From the NCBI GenBank assembly GCA_035637315.1, contig DASPXK010000338.1, positions 1 to 17,057 on the forward strand: a stretch of 17,057 bases of DNA, written 5' to 3'. Position 1 is the first letter of the stretch; each line of letters starts with the position of its first letter. Position numbers and translations under genes: made by a program. The DNA comes from DASPXK01 sp035637315. Lineage in GTDB: Bacteria > Chloroflexota > UBA6077 > JACCZL01. Positions 7,060-13,006 of the stretch are shown here, piece by piece. The notes under the pieces are model-generated. The model was not told where the DNA came from. It searched no databases and worked only from the letters and a program-made list of their open reading frames with translations.

Positions 7060-8443
7060 CGGCCAGGCTCGTGTCCGCAGCGCTCGGCTGGCCCGCCGAC
7101 CAGCTCTCGAGGTGGTTTGCGACGAAGTCGATCGTGACTTCGCCGCGCCGGAAATAGGGGTCGGCGAGCAGGCTCAGGTGGTAGGCGATCGACGTCTTGA
7201 CGCCCTCGATGCGCGTCTCGCGCAGAGCGCGCTCCATTCGATCCAGCGCTTCGTGCCGGTCTCGCCCCCAGGTGATGACCTTTGCGAGCAGCGAATCGTA
7301 GTAGGGTGGCGTGAAGTAGCCCGTGTAGCAGTGCGTGTCAACACGAACACCCGGGCCGCCGGGCGGCAGAAATGTGCTGACCACCCCGGAGTCGGGCGCG
7401 AAAGCGCGGGCCGGATCCTCTGACGTGATGCGGCACTCGACGGCGTGGCCGCTGACGTGGACGTCTTGCTGGCGGACCGAGAGCGGCTCCCCGCAGGCGA
7501 TCCGAAGCTGCTCTTTGACCAGGTCGAGGCCAGTCACCATCTCGGTAACACCGTGCTCGACCTGAATTCGGCAGTTGACCTCCATGAAGTAGAAATGGCG
7601 GTCCTTGTCTAGCAGGAACTCGACCGTGCCGGCGTTCCGATACCCGGCTTCCTGGATTCCTCTGGCGGCCAGGGTGCCGATTCGACGCCGCAGCTTGTCG
7701 TCGAGCGCTGGCGACGGGGCCTCCTCGATGATCTTCTGTCGCCGGCGCTGCAGCGAGCAGTCGCGCTCCCCGAGGAAGATGACGTGTCCGTGGTTGTCGG
7801 CCAGCACCTGGACCTCGATGTGGCGGGCGTCCTGGACCATTCGCTCCAGGTAGACGGCGCCGTTACCGAAGTGGGTTTGGGCCTCCATCTGGGCGATCGG
7901 AAACTGTCGGACCAGCTCGCGCTCATCGTGAACGGCTCGAATCCCGCGCCCGCCGCCGCCGGCCAGGGCTTTGATCATGATCGGATAGCCGACCACGCGT
8001 GCCACGTCGATGGTCTCCTCGATCTGGTGGAGCGCGCCGTCGCTGCCAGGCACGGTCGGGACGCCGGCTTTGCGCATCAGCTGGCGGGCGGCCACCTTGT
8101 CGCCAAACATCTCGATCGCCTTCGGCGGCGGGCCGATGTAGACCAGCCCACACTGCTCGACGACTTCGGCCAGATAGGCGTTCTCAGAGAGGAAGCCGTA
8201 GCCGGGGTGGAGCGCGTCGCAGCCAGTGATGAGCGCCGCGCTGACCACGTTTGGGATGTTGAGGTAGCTTCGATCACTGGCCGGGGGGCCGATGCAGACA
8301 GCCTCGTCAGCCAGCGTGACGGGGAGCGAGTCGCGATCGGCTTCGGAGTACGCGACGACCGTCTGAACGCCCAACTCGCGACAGGCGCGAATCACCCGGA
8401 CGGCGATCTCGCCGCGATTCGCGATCAGGACTTTGCTGAACAT
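7049..8443 (-). CDS. accC: Biotin carboxylase (acetyl-CoA carboxylase subunit, AccC)
   Basis: 464 residues, an ATP-grasp enzyme that carboxylates the biotin on BCCP in the first step of malonyl-CoA formation. The N-terminal KVLIANRGEIAVRVIRA, the glycine loop GGGGRGIR (162-169), Lys116, Lys158, Glu275, Glu288, Asn290, Arg292 and Glu296 are present. Three usually conserved positions differ: Arg235 replaces the His of RRHQK, Cys291 replaces Thr in NTR, and Gly298 replaces Pro in QVEHP. The ATG at 8443 has no ribosome-binding site; a heptamer array begins four bases upstream of it. No accB (biotin carrier) gene is adjacent, although accB-accC is the common order. Related ATP-grasp carboxylases (pyruvate or propionyl-CoA carboxylase subunits) are possible, but the context favours fatty-acid synthesis. 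Confidence 0.94.
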   Translation of the reverse strand: MFSKVLIANRGEIAVRVIRACRELGVQTVVAYSEADRDSLPVTLADEAVCIGPPASDRSYLNIPNVVSAALITGCDALHPGYGFLSENAYLAEVVEQCGLVYIGPPPKAIEMFGDKVAARQLMRKAGVPTVPGSDGALHQIEETIDVARVVGYPIMIKALAGGGGRGIRAVHDERELVRQFPIAQMEAQTHFGNGAVYLERMVQDARHIEVQVLADNHGHVIFLGERDCSLQRRRQKIIEEAPSPALDDKLRRRIGTLAARGIQEAGYRNAGTVEFLLDKDRHFYFMEVNCRIQVEHGVTEMVTGLDLVKEQLRIACGEPLSVRQQDVHVSGHAVECRITSEDPARAFAPDSGVVSTFLPPGGPGVRVDTHCYTGYFTPPYYDSLLAKVITWGRDRHEALDRMERALRETRIEGVKTSIAYHLSLLADPYFRRGEVTIDFVANHLESWSAGQPSAADTSLAGVS

Positions 8444-8447
8444 ACGA

Positions 8448-8500
8448 AGCTATCGGCTATCAGCCATCAGCCATCAGCCATCGACTGCTGATCGCTGATA
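8448..8500. repeat. Heptamer repeats and imperfect hairpin between fabG and accC
   Basis: Five heptamers of the form (A/G)GC(C/T)ATC occupy 8448-8482, the last three (8462-8482) being identical AGCCATC. The pattern then reverses: GCTGATCGCTGATA at 8487-8500 is complementary to TATCAGCCATCAGC at 8458-8471 with one mismatch, allowing a 13-of-14-base-pair stem. The element fills nearly all of the 63 bases between the fabG stop and accC ATG and is related in sequence to the array at 5035-5142. Confidence 0.8.
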
Positions 8501-8506
8501 AACTCG

Positions 8507-9322
8507 TCACGCCATCACGATCCCGCCGTCCACGTTGAGGACCTGGCCGGTCACGTAACGGGCGGCGTCGGAGGCCAGAAAGGCGACCGCCTCGGCGACG
8601 TCATCCGGCTTGCCGGTCGCCCCGAGCGGGATCATGCCGATAATCGCCTTCTGGACCTGCTCGCGTGTCTCCGCCCAGATGTCGGTCTCAATGAAACCGG
8701 GCGCGACGGCGTTGACGGTGATGCCACGAGAGGCAACCTCACGCGCGACCGAGCGAGTGAAGCCGATCAGGCCGGCCTTGGAAGCCGAGTAGTTGGCCTG
8801 GCCCGGGTTCCCCATAATGCCGGCAACGGAGGTTATGTTCACGATCCGCCCGGCCCGCTGACGGACCATACCTCGCAAGACGGCCTTGGTCATCAAGAAC
8901 GCACTCTTGAGGTTGGTGGCCAGGACCGCCTCCCAGTCCTCCTCGCTCATCCGCAACAGCAGGTTGTCGCGGGTGATCCCCGCGTTGTTGACCAGGATGT
9001 CGATCCGTTCGAACGCCTGGAGAACGGCGCTGACGACCTGCTCCACCTCGGCAGCCTGAGAGACATCGCCGGCCACGGCCATAGCGTGCGCTCCCCCGCC
9101 CTTCAGCTCGCCGAGCACCGCCTGGGCGGCCTCATGGTTGGCCCGATAGTTGAAGGCGATCCGGGCCCCGCCTTGCGCGAGCCGAATAGCAACCGCGCGG
9201 CCAATCCCGCGCGAGCCGCCTGTGACTAGCGCCACCTTGCCGCGCAAGTCTGTCAACCGCCCGCGGCGTTGCAGCGGCTGAGCTAGAGCCGAATCAGGGG
9301 GCAGCCCGCCGTCGGTGGTCAT
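8507..9322 (-). CDS. fabG: 3-oxoacyl-[acyl-carrier-protein] reductase, FabG type
   Basis: 271-residue short-chain dehydrogenase that reduces 3-oxoacyl-ACP with NADPH. The cofactor loop TGGSRGIG is at 34-41 and NNAG at 112-115. The catalytic set is Asn137, Ser165, Tyr178 and Lys182 (YSASK). The ending VTGQVLNVDGGIVMA is typical of FabG. The ATG at 9322 leaves 16 bases after rpmF but gives an N-terminal extension of about 22 residues; an in-frame TTG at 9256 would give a normal 249-residue FabG. SDR enzymes are easily misnamed, but location with acpP and accC strongly supports the fatty-acid role. Confidence 0.94.
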   Translation of the reverse strand: MTTDGGLPPDSALAQPLQRRGRLTDLRGKVALVTGGSRGIGRAVAIRLAQGGARIAFNYRANHEAAQAVLGELKGGGAHAMAVAGDVSQAAEVEQVVSAVLQAFERIDILVNNAGITRDNLLLRMSEEDWEAVLATNLKSAFLMTKAVLRGMVRQRAGRIVNITSVAGIMGNPGQANYSASKAGLIGFTRSVAREVASRGITVNAVAPGFIETDIWAETREQVQKAIIGMIPLGATGKPDDVAEAVAFLASDAARYVTGQVLNVDGGIVMA

Positions 9323-9338
9323 GCCGAATCCGCCGCCG

Positions 9339-9539
9339 CTACTGGGCCTCGCGCCGCTTTTCCTTGATCGTCAGGACCTGGTTCCCGTTGTACGTGCCGC
9401 AGTTTGGGCAGACGTGATGGGTCCGCTTTCGGGCTTGACATTGGGGGCAGGACATGAGGGTGGGAACAGCCAGGTGGATGTGTGCCCGGCGGTTCCCCCG
9501 CCGAGCCCGACTGACCTTCTTCTTCGGCAGCGCGCCCAT
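9339..9539 (-). CDS. rpmF: 50S ribosomal protein L32
   Basis: 66 residues, highly basic, with the L32 N-terminal pattern ALPKKKVSRARRGNRRAH and a zinc ribbon formed by C31-x2-C34 and C44-x2-C47. It is the zinc-binding form of L32, a structural component of the large ribosomal subunit. Start ATG at 9539 with a clear AAGGAG (9545-9550) five bases upstream. It lies between yceD and fabG, the conserved context in many bacteria that links ribosome and fatty-acid genes. Confidence 0.97.
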   Translation of the reverse strand: MGALPKKKVSRARRGNRRAHIHLAVPTLMSCPQCQARKRTHHVCPNCGTYNGNQVLTIKEKRREAQ

Positions 9540-9555
9540 GTCTACTCCTTCGTGC

Positions 9556-9599
9556 CGGGTTCAACGTTCAACGTACGGCCTCGGTGAACGTTGAACCCG
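9556..9599. repeat. Perfect 15-bp inverted repeat made of GTTCAAC heptamers, between yceD and rpmF
   Basis: CGGGTTCAACGTTCA (9556-9570) and TGAACGTTGAACCCG (9585-9599) are exact reverse complements around a 14-base loop. Each arm contains GTTCAAC/GTTGAAC heptamer material. It lies 13 bases after the yceD stop and ends just before the rpmF ribosome-binding site. No T-run follows, so within the operon it is more likely a processing, stability or attenuating hairpin than a terminator (inference). Confidence 0.85.
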
Positions 9600-9612
9600 A
9601 AACGTATTAGCG

Positions 9613-10146
9613 TTAGCCTAGCTCCCGTTTCAGCAGCTCGCCCAGCCGGCTCAGGCCGCCGCTTGCCTCCGCTGGCTCGCAAGCGCAGCGGGTTTCGTTC
9701 AGGTCCTGTCCGCAGATTGCGCACAGCCCGGCGCAATCCGGCCTGCACAGCGGCTGGAGCGGCTGCTGAACCACGATATCCTGCCGGATCACGTCGGTCA
9801 GGTCAAGCACGTGGTTGGCGTCGATCCGGGGCTCGTCTGGATCTGCGACGATCTGTTCCGGGAGGCCTGAGAAGACGTTCGTGGTGGGCAGAAACTCCTG
9901 GCTGAAGCGGGCGTCGAGGGTGCATCGAGTGGGCCCAAGGCAGCGCCCGCATTCCTGCCCGATCTGGACGTGGTATTGGCAGTCGACGAGAATCCCGTGC
10001 GACGTCCGAACGAGCTTCACACATCCCCCGAGCGGTCCCTGGATGCCCAACTCGGTCGAGAGCTCGGGCTCGATCTCGCGGAAGTTGAACGAGCGGGGCG
10101 TCCCGACGGGCGCCTTGAGCAGCTGCGCGACGTTCACCGCGATCAT
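9613..10146 (-). CDS. yceD: YceD / DUF177 family protein (large ribosomal RNA accumulation protein)
   Basis: 177 residues from ATG 10146. The family is usually encoded directly upstream of rpmF and is linked to 23S rRNA accumulation; biochemical function is unsettled. The C-terminal cysteine signature is present: C134, C138, C142, C145 in CRPDCAGLCAICG, then C154/C156, following LNE. Two more cysteines, C66 and C69 (ECGRCLGP), match the family's first Cys pair. I chose the ATG at 10146 because AGAGG lies six bases upstream; a GTG at 10173 in the same frame lacks one and would overlap the leader. It is the first gene after the predicted promoter at 10207-10236. Confidence 0.93.
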   Translation of the reverse strand: MIAVNVAQLLKAPVGTPRSFNFREIEPELSTELGIQGPLGGCVKLVRTSHGILVDCQYHVQIGQECGRCLGPTRCTLDARFSQEFLPTTNVFSGLPEQIVADPDEPRIDANHVLDLTDVIRQDIVVQQPLQPLCRPDCAGLCAICGQDLNETRCACEPAEASGGLSRLGELLKRELG

Positions 10147-10176
10147 GAGCCACCTCTCTATTTTCAAGAGCACGAA

Positions 10177-10200
10177 GGGCGGCCCTCACCGCGGCCGCCC
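10177..10200 (-). promoter_or_regulatory. GC-rich hairpin at the predicted 5' end of the yceD transcript
   Basis: On the minus strand GGGCGGCC (10200-10193) pairs with GGCCGCCC (10184-10177) around an eight-base loop. The first base of the stem coincides with the start expected seven bases after the -10 box at 10207-10212. The leader from there to the yceD ATG is about 54 bases. A 5'-terminal stem could stabilise the mRNA (inference). No T-run, so it is not an Ldh terminator in the standard sense. Confidence 0.5.
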
Positions 10201-10206
10201 ACGCGA

Positions 10207-10236
10207 AGTATACGAAGTGCGAGTTCGGAGTTCCAA
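10207..10236 (-). promoter_or_regulatory. Putative promoter for the yceD-rpmF-fabG-accC-nusB-acpP-tatC operon
   Basis: On the minus strand TTGGAA (10236-10231) and TATACT (10212-10207) are separated by 18 bases; they match the -35 and -10 consensus at 4 and 5 of 6 positions. The -35 lies inside the heptamer array at 10221-10241. Predicted start is base 10200. Consensus matching only. Confidence 0.45.
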
Positions 10237-10241
10237 GTTCC
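10221..10241. repeat. Three heptamers downstream of the Ldh-type gene
   Basis: GAGTTCG, GAGTTCC and AAGTTCC lie in tandem with a strict seven-base period, 28 bases beyond the stop of the Ldh-type gene. On the minus strand they supply the TTGGAA of the putative yceD promoter. Short, and chance is not excluded when taken alone. Confidence 0.5.
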
Positions 10242-10269
10242 GCGTGGACGCCAGTGGGATGAGGGCCGG

Positions 10270-11301
10270 CTACGCCGCGACGGAGAGGCCGAGCTCGCGA
10301 GCCGTCGCTTCGATCCCCTCCCAGGTGCGCTCGGGCACGGGGATGCCCTCGCGTTGCCGAGTCGCCCGCGTGCGAGCCTCCGGCTCGCCCGGCACGAGCA
10401 CCTCGCTGAAACCTGGCGCGGGCGGTATCGCCTTTAGCCGAGCCACGACGCTCTCGACGTATTTGGTGAACTCCTCCGCCGGACGGAATGCGCCGGGATC
10501 GATCGCCACCATGAGCACAGTGCCCGCCCGCTCGCCCGCCGGCACCTTGTCGCCAGCGCTCAGACCGACCGACAACAGCTCCACCACGACCGATAGCGCG
10601 TAGCCCTTGTGGCCTGCAAATGGGAGCAGCAGCCCGCCGGCGAAGAAGTCCTCGACGTTGTTGGTTGGCTTGCCGGCCGCGTCGATGATGCACCCGTCGG
10701 GGACCGGCTCCTGCTTTGCCCGGGCGACCTGGAGCTTTCCCTGCGCGACCGCGCTCGTCGCGTAGTCCATCAGCACGGGCGGATGGCCGGCCGCCCGGGG
10801 GATGGCCCACGACATCGGATTCGTGCCGAGCGCCCCCTTGGCCCCGCCGAACGGCGCCACGCTCTGGGGGCCGCGTGGCCCAGCCGTCGTCGCCATGCCG
10901 ACCAACCCGGCCGCTGCGACACGCTCGGTCCATTCGCCGATGCGGCCCGTGTGGTGGCAGTGGTTCGCCGCTACTGCGGCGAGGCTGGCCGCGCGCGCCT
11001 TGCGGATGGCGAGGTCGGCGGCCATGCGCGAGCTGACCTGGCCGAAAGTTGTCCCGCCGTCGATGACAGCGGTGGAGGCCGTCTCACGAACGACGACGGG
11101 AGTCGCCTTCGGGTCGAGTCTCCCCTCGCGGATGTCTTTGACGTAGGCTGAAATGCGGATGACGCCGTGCGAATCGTGTCCAGCCAGGTTCGCATCCACA
11201 AGTGATGAGACGACGCCCTGGGCGTTCTCAGGAGTCGCTCCAGCCGCCGTGAAGATCGAGGTCGCGACATCTGTCAGGCGCCGCGCGCTAATGGTGAGCA
11301 T
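10270..11301 (-). CDS. Ldh_2 family NAD(P)-dependent oxidoreductase (malate/L-lactate/ureidoglycolate dehydrogenase type)
   Basis: 343 residues from ATG 11301, the usual length for this family, which oxidises 2-hydroxy acids with NAD(P) and is unrelated to Rossmann-fold LDH. Seen: GHDSHGVIR with His42/His45, the NHCHHTGRIG segment with the expected catalytic His117, GTNPMSWAIP, the MDYATSAVAQGK cofactor region and GHKGYALSVVVELLS. The ATG is chosen because GGAGGAGG lies six bases upstream; an upstream TTG at 11340 would include this site in the coding region and is unlikely. It is 35 bases downstream of the AhpD/CMD-family gene and probably co-transcribed with it. Substrate (malate, L-lactate, ureidoglycolate, sulfolactate) cannot be told from the sequence. 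Confidence 0.93.
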   Translation of the reverse strand: MLTISARRLTDVATSIFTAAGATPENAQGVVSSLVDANLAGHDSHGVIRISAYVKDIREGRLDPKATPVVVRETASTAVIDGGTTFGQVSSRMAADLAIRKARAASLAAVAANHCHHTGRIGEWTERVAAAGLVGMATTAGPRGPQSVAPFGGAKGALGTNPMSWAIPRAAGHPPVLMDYATSAVAQGKLQVARAKQEPVPDGCIIDAAGKPTNNVEDFFAGGLLLPFAGHKGYALSVVVELLSVGLSAGDKVPAGERAGTVLMVAIDPGAFRPAEEFTKYVESVVARLKAIPPAPGFSEVLVPGEPEARTRATRQREGIPVPERTWEGIEATARELGLSVAA

Positions 11302-11336
11302 CTTCGCCCTCCTCCAAAGATCGAAGTCTGTGAGCC

Positions 11337-11870
11337 TCAATCGGTCTCATCTGCGATGCGGAGCGCGACGAGCACTCGAGAGACCATGTTGTAGAATCCG
11401 ATGGTCGCGGTCAGCTCGAGGATTTCGCGCTCGCCGAGGTAGGTTCGCAGCGTCTCGAACACATCGTCGGGCACGGCCACGTCTCGGGTCATCGCGTCGG
11501 CGTAGTCGAGCACGGCTCGCTCGCGAGCGTCGAACTGGTCGGACGATCGCCAACCCCCCAACGCAGCGACTTGGCCATCGGTGATCCCCTCTCGCCTGGC
11601 GAGCGGGACGTGATGGTCCCATTCGTACTGGGCGCCGTTCAACTGGCCGACTCGGCAGATCGCAAGCTCGCGGCTCCGCCCGTCGAGCTGAGCCTCGAAG
11701 CGGACGGCCGTCCCGAGGCGAAGCCAGCCGTCGGCGATCGATGGGCTGTTCAACAACATTCGGTACAGCTCGTTCACGCTCCCCGAACGCTGCTGGCGGA
11801 TTCGCTCCACCAGATCAGCTAACGACTGGTCTTGCAGCGCGTCTGTACGCACGTAGGATAGGCGTGCCAT
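11337..11870 (-). CDS. Carboxymuconolactone decarboxylase / AhpD-like family protein lacking the CxxC
   Basis: 177 residues, all-helical CMD/AhpD fold. Segment RSRELAICRVGQLNGAQYEWDHH aligns with the family core, but where AhpD peroxidases have CxxCxxxH this protein has A80-Q-Y-E83-W-D-H-H87, so both redox cysteines are replaced and the His is kept. A thiol peroxidase role is therefore unlikely; a decarboxylase- or isomerase-like role is possible but unproven. The second half (FDARERAVLDYADAMTRD and LTATIGFYNMVSRVL) is typical. Start ATG 11870 follows GAGGGA. First gene of the minus-strand block, paired with the Ldh-type dehydrogenase. Confidence 0.9.
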   Translation of the reverse strand: MARLSYVRTDALQDQSLADLVERIRQQRSGSVNELYRMLLNSPSIADGWLRLGTAVRFEAQLDGRSRELAICRVGQLNGAQYEWDHHVPLARREGITDGQVAALGGWRSSDQFDARERAVLDYADAMTRDVAVPDDVFETLRTYLGEREILELTATIGFYNMVSRVLVALRIADETD

Positions 11871-11935
11871 GTTCCCTCGCGTTCGATTCGCTGGTCGATA
11901 CTAGCTGAACTGCAACAGCTCACGCGCCGGCCCAA

Positions 11936-11971
11936 CCAGCCGGCTGGGCCAGGTTAGCCCGTGGCTATACT
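11936..11971 (+). promoter_or_regulatory. Divergent intergenic region: palindrome and possible -10 box
   Basis: The 138-base gap (11871-12008) between the AhpD-like gene and the exported protein holds a perfect 12-bp palindrome, CCAGCCGGCTGG (11936-11947), and TATACT at 11966-11971, a good -10 for the plus-strand gene. I see no convincing -35. If used, transcription would begin near 11978, downstream of the in-frame GTG at 11961, which favours the start at 12009. Confidence 0.3.
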
Positions 11972-12008
11972 AGGCGCACTGGACTCGGCCAAGCGCGGAG
12001 ATAGTCGC

Positions 12009-12983
12009 GTGTTGCAACTTGACAGCCGGTCCGAGTCAGGCTTGGCCAGCACGTTTCCTGGGCGCCGGCCAGCAGCGGCGTTGGCGGCGGGGTTCGTGGT
12101 GAGCGTGGGCTGGGCGTGGCTGTGCGGCCTGCCATCGGCATCGGCCGCGGACGTCTGCCCCGAGCCGAATGACAGCCCGGAAAGCGCCTGCGAGCTACCC
12201 GATGGGCAAGTGGAAGGCGTCATCGACTCGAACGAAGATGCCGACCGCTATCGCATCCAGGTCGACAACGGCCAGAGCGTGGCGGTCAAGCTGACCGCCA
12301 GAGCAGGCAGCTTCAAGCTCAGGCTGGAGATGGATGACCGGAGCTCGGTGGCAGAGGTCGGATTGGGTCCCAGCCCGCGCCAGGTCCTGGCCGAGCGGCT
12401 GCCCAGTGGAATGTACTACGTGTACGTAGCGGCCGAGGATGCGGACGTGCCCGGCGGACGGCCCTACGTTCTGGCGCGCAGCTCGCCGTCCGGCCCACCT
12501 GTGCCCGTGCGGGCCGCCGATCGGCTGCTTCGTGACTTGGCCATGACGCCGGCGGAGGCCGGCGAGAAGGCCTTTCAAACCGAGGGCCGCCTGATGGCCG
12601 GAGAGCGCGGGCGCTGGTATCAGGCGATCTACGAGCGTGAAAACGTGCAGGCGGTCAGGAAGCTCGGCCCCCAGTACATCATCAGCCGGGTCTTCGTGGC
12701 TGACAGCGCCGAGGTGGCGCGCTCGATCTTTGCCGACTTGAGCGTCTTCGATCTGCCGGAGGCCGACCCGGGGGTTCGGCCCTTCGAGCACCTCGGCGAC
12801 CAGCCGATGCCCGGCCTGGGGGACGAATCCCACGCGCTTGGCGCGTGCTTCAAGTGCGACGACGATAATCCGCTTCGCCACTATCGGCTGGTGATTCGGT
12901 CGGGGAACACGGTCCTGCTGCTGTACACATGGGGACGAGACGCGGGTGGCAACTTCAACGGCAAGCTGGTGTCCAAGCTGTAG
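12009..12983 (+). CDS. Exported protein with PPC-like domain and unrecognised C-terminal domain
   Basis: 324 residues from GTG 12009, preceded by GGAGA eight bases upstream; an in-frame GTG at 11961 overlaps the putative -10 and is less likely. Residues about 19-46 form a signal peptide: two Arg, a hydrophobic stretch, then ASAAD with cleavage likely after Ala46. Next comes EPNDSPESACELPDGQVEGV and DADRYRIQV, a bacterial pre-peptidase C-terminal (PPC)-like beta-sandwich, common in secreted proteins and probably binding. The remaining about 150 residues, with a CFKC pair and ending VLLLYTWGRDAGGNFNGKL, match no family I recognise. The RR before the hydrophobic core weakly resembles a Tat signal. 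Stop is 23 bases before the aldo/keto reductase start. Confidence 0.85.
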   Translation: MLQLDSRSESGLASTFPGRRPAAALAAGFVVSVGWAWLCGLPSASAADVCPEPNDSPESACELPDGQVEGVIDSNEDADRYRIQVDNGQSVAVKLTARAGSFKLRLEMDDRSSVAEVGLGPSPRQVLAERLPSGMYYVYVAAEDADVPGGRPYVLARSSPSGPPVPVRAADRLLRDLAMTPAEAGEKAFQTEGRLMAGERGRWYQAIYERENVQAVRKLGPQYIISRVFVADSAEVARSIFADLSVFDLPEADPGVRPFEHLGDQPMPGLGDESHALGACFKCDDDNPLRHYRLVIRSGNTVLLLYTWGRDAGGNFNGKLVSKL

Positions 12984-13006
12984 TTGGCTGGCCGGAGGGA
13001 GCAAGC

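Noticed and set aside
10146..10173. GTG at 10173 as the yceD start
   Set aside because: The ATG at 10146 has a properly spaced AGAGG and matches the family N-terminus, while the GTG has no ribosome-binding site.
10177..10200. Intrinsic terminator after the Ldh-type gene
   Set aside because: The stem is strong but is not followed by a T-run on the minus strand, and it lies just downstream of a good promoter match.
12009..12146. Tat signal peptide on the exported protein
   Set aside because: There is an RR pair before the hydrophobic stretch, but the following residues (PAAAL) do not fit the twin-arginine consensus well enough to call.
12929..13006. Longer aldo/keto reductase overlapping the exported protein gene
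   Set aside because: The ATG at 13007 has GGAGGG upstream and gives the canonical family N-terminus; the extra residues would come from the neighbouring gene.
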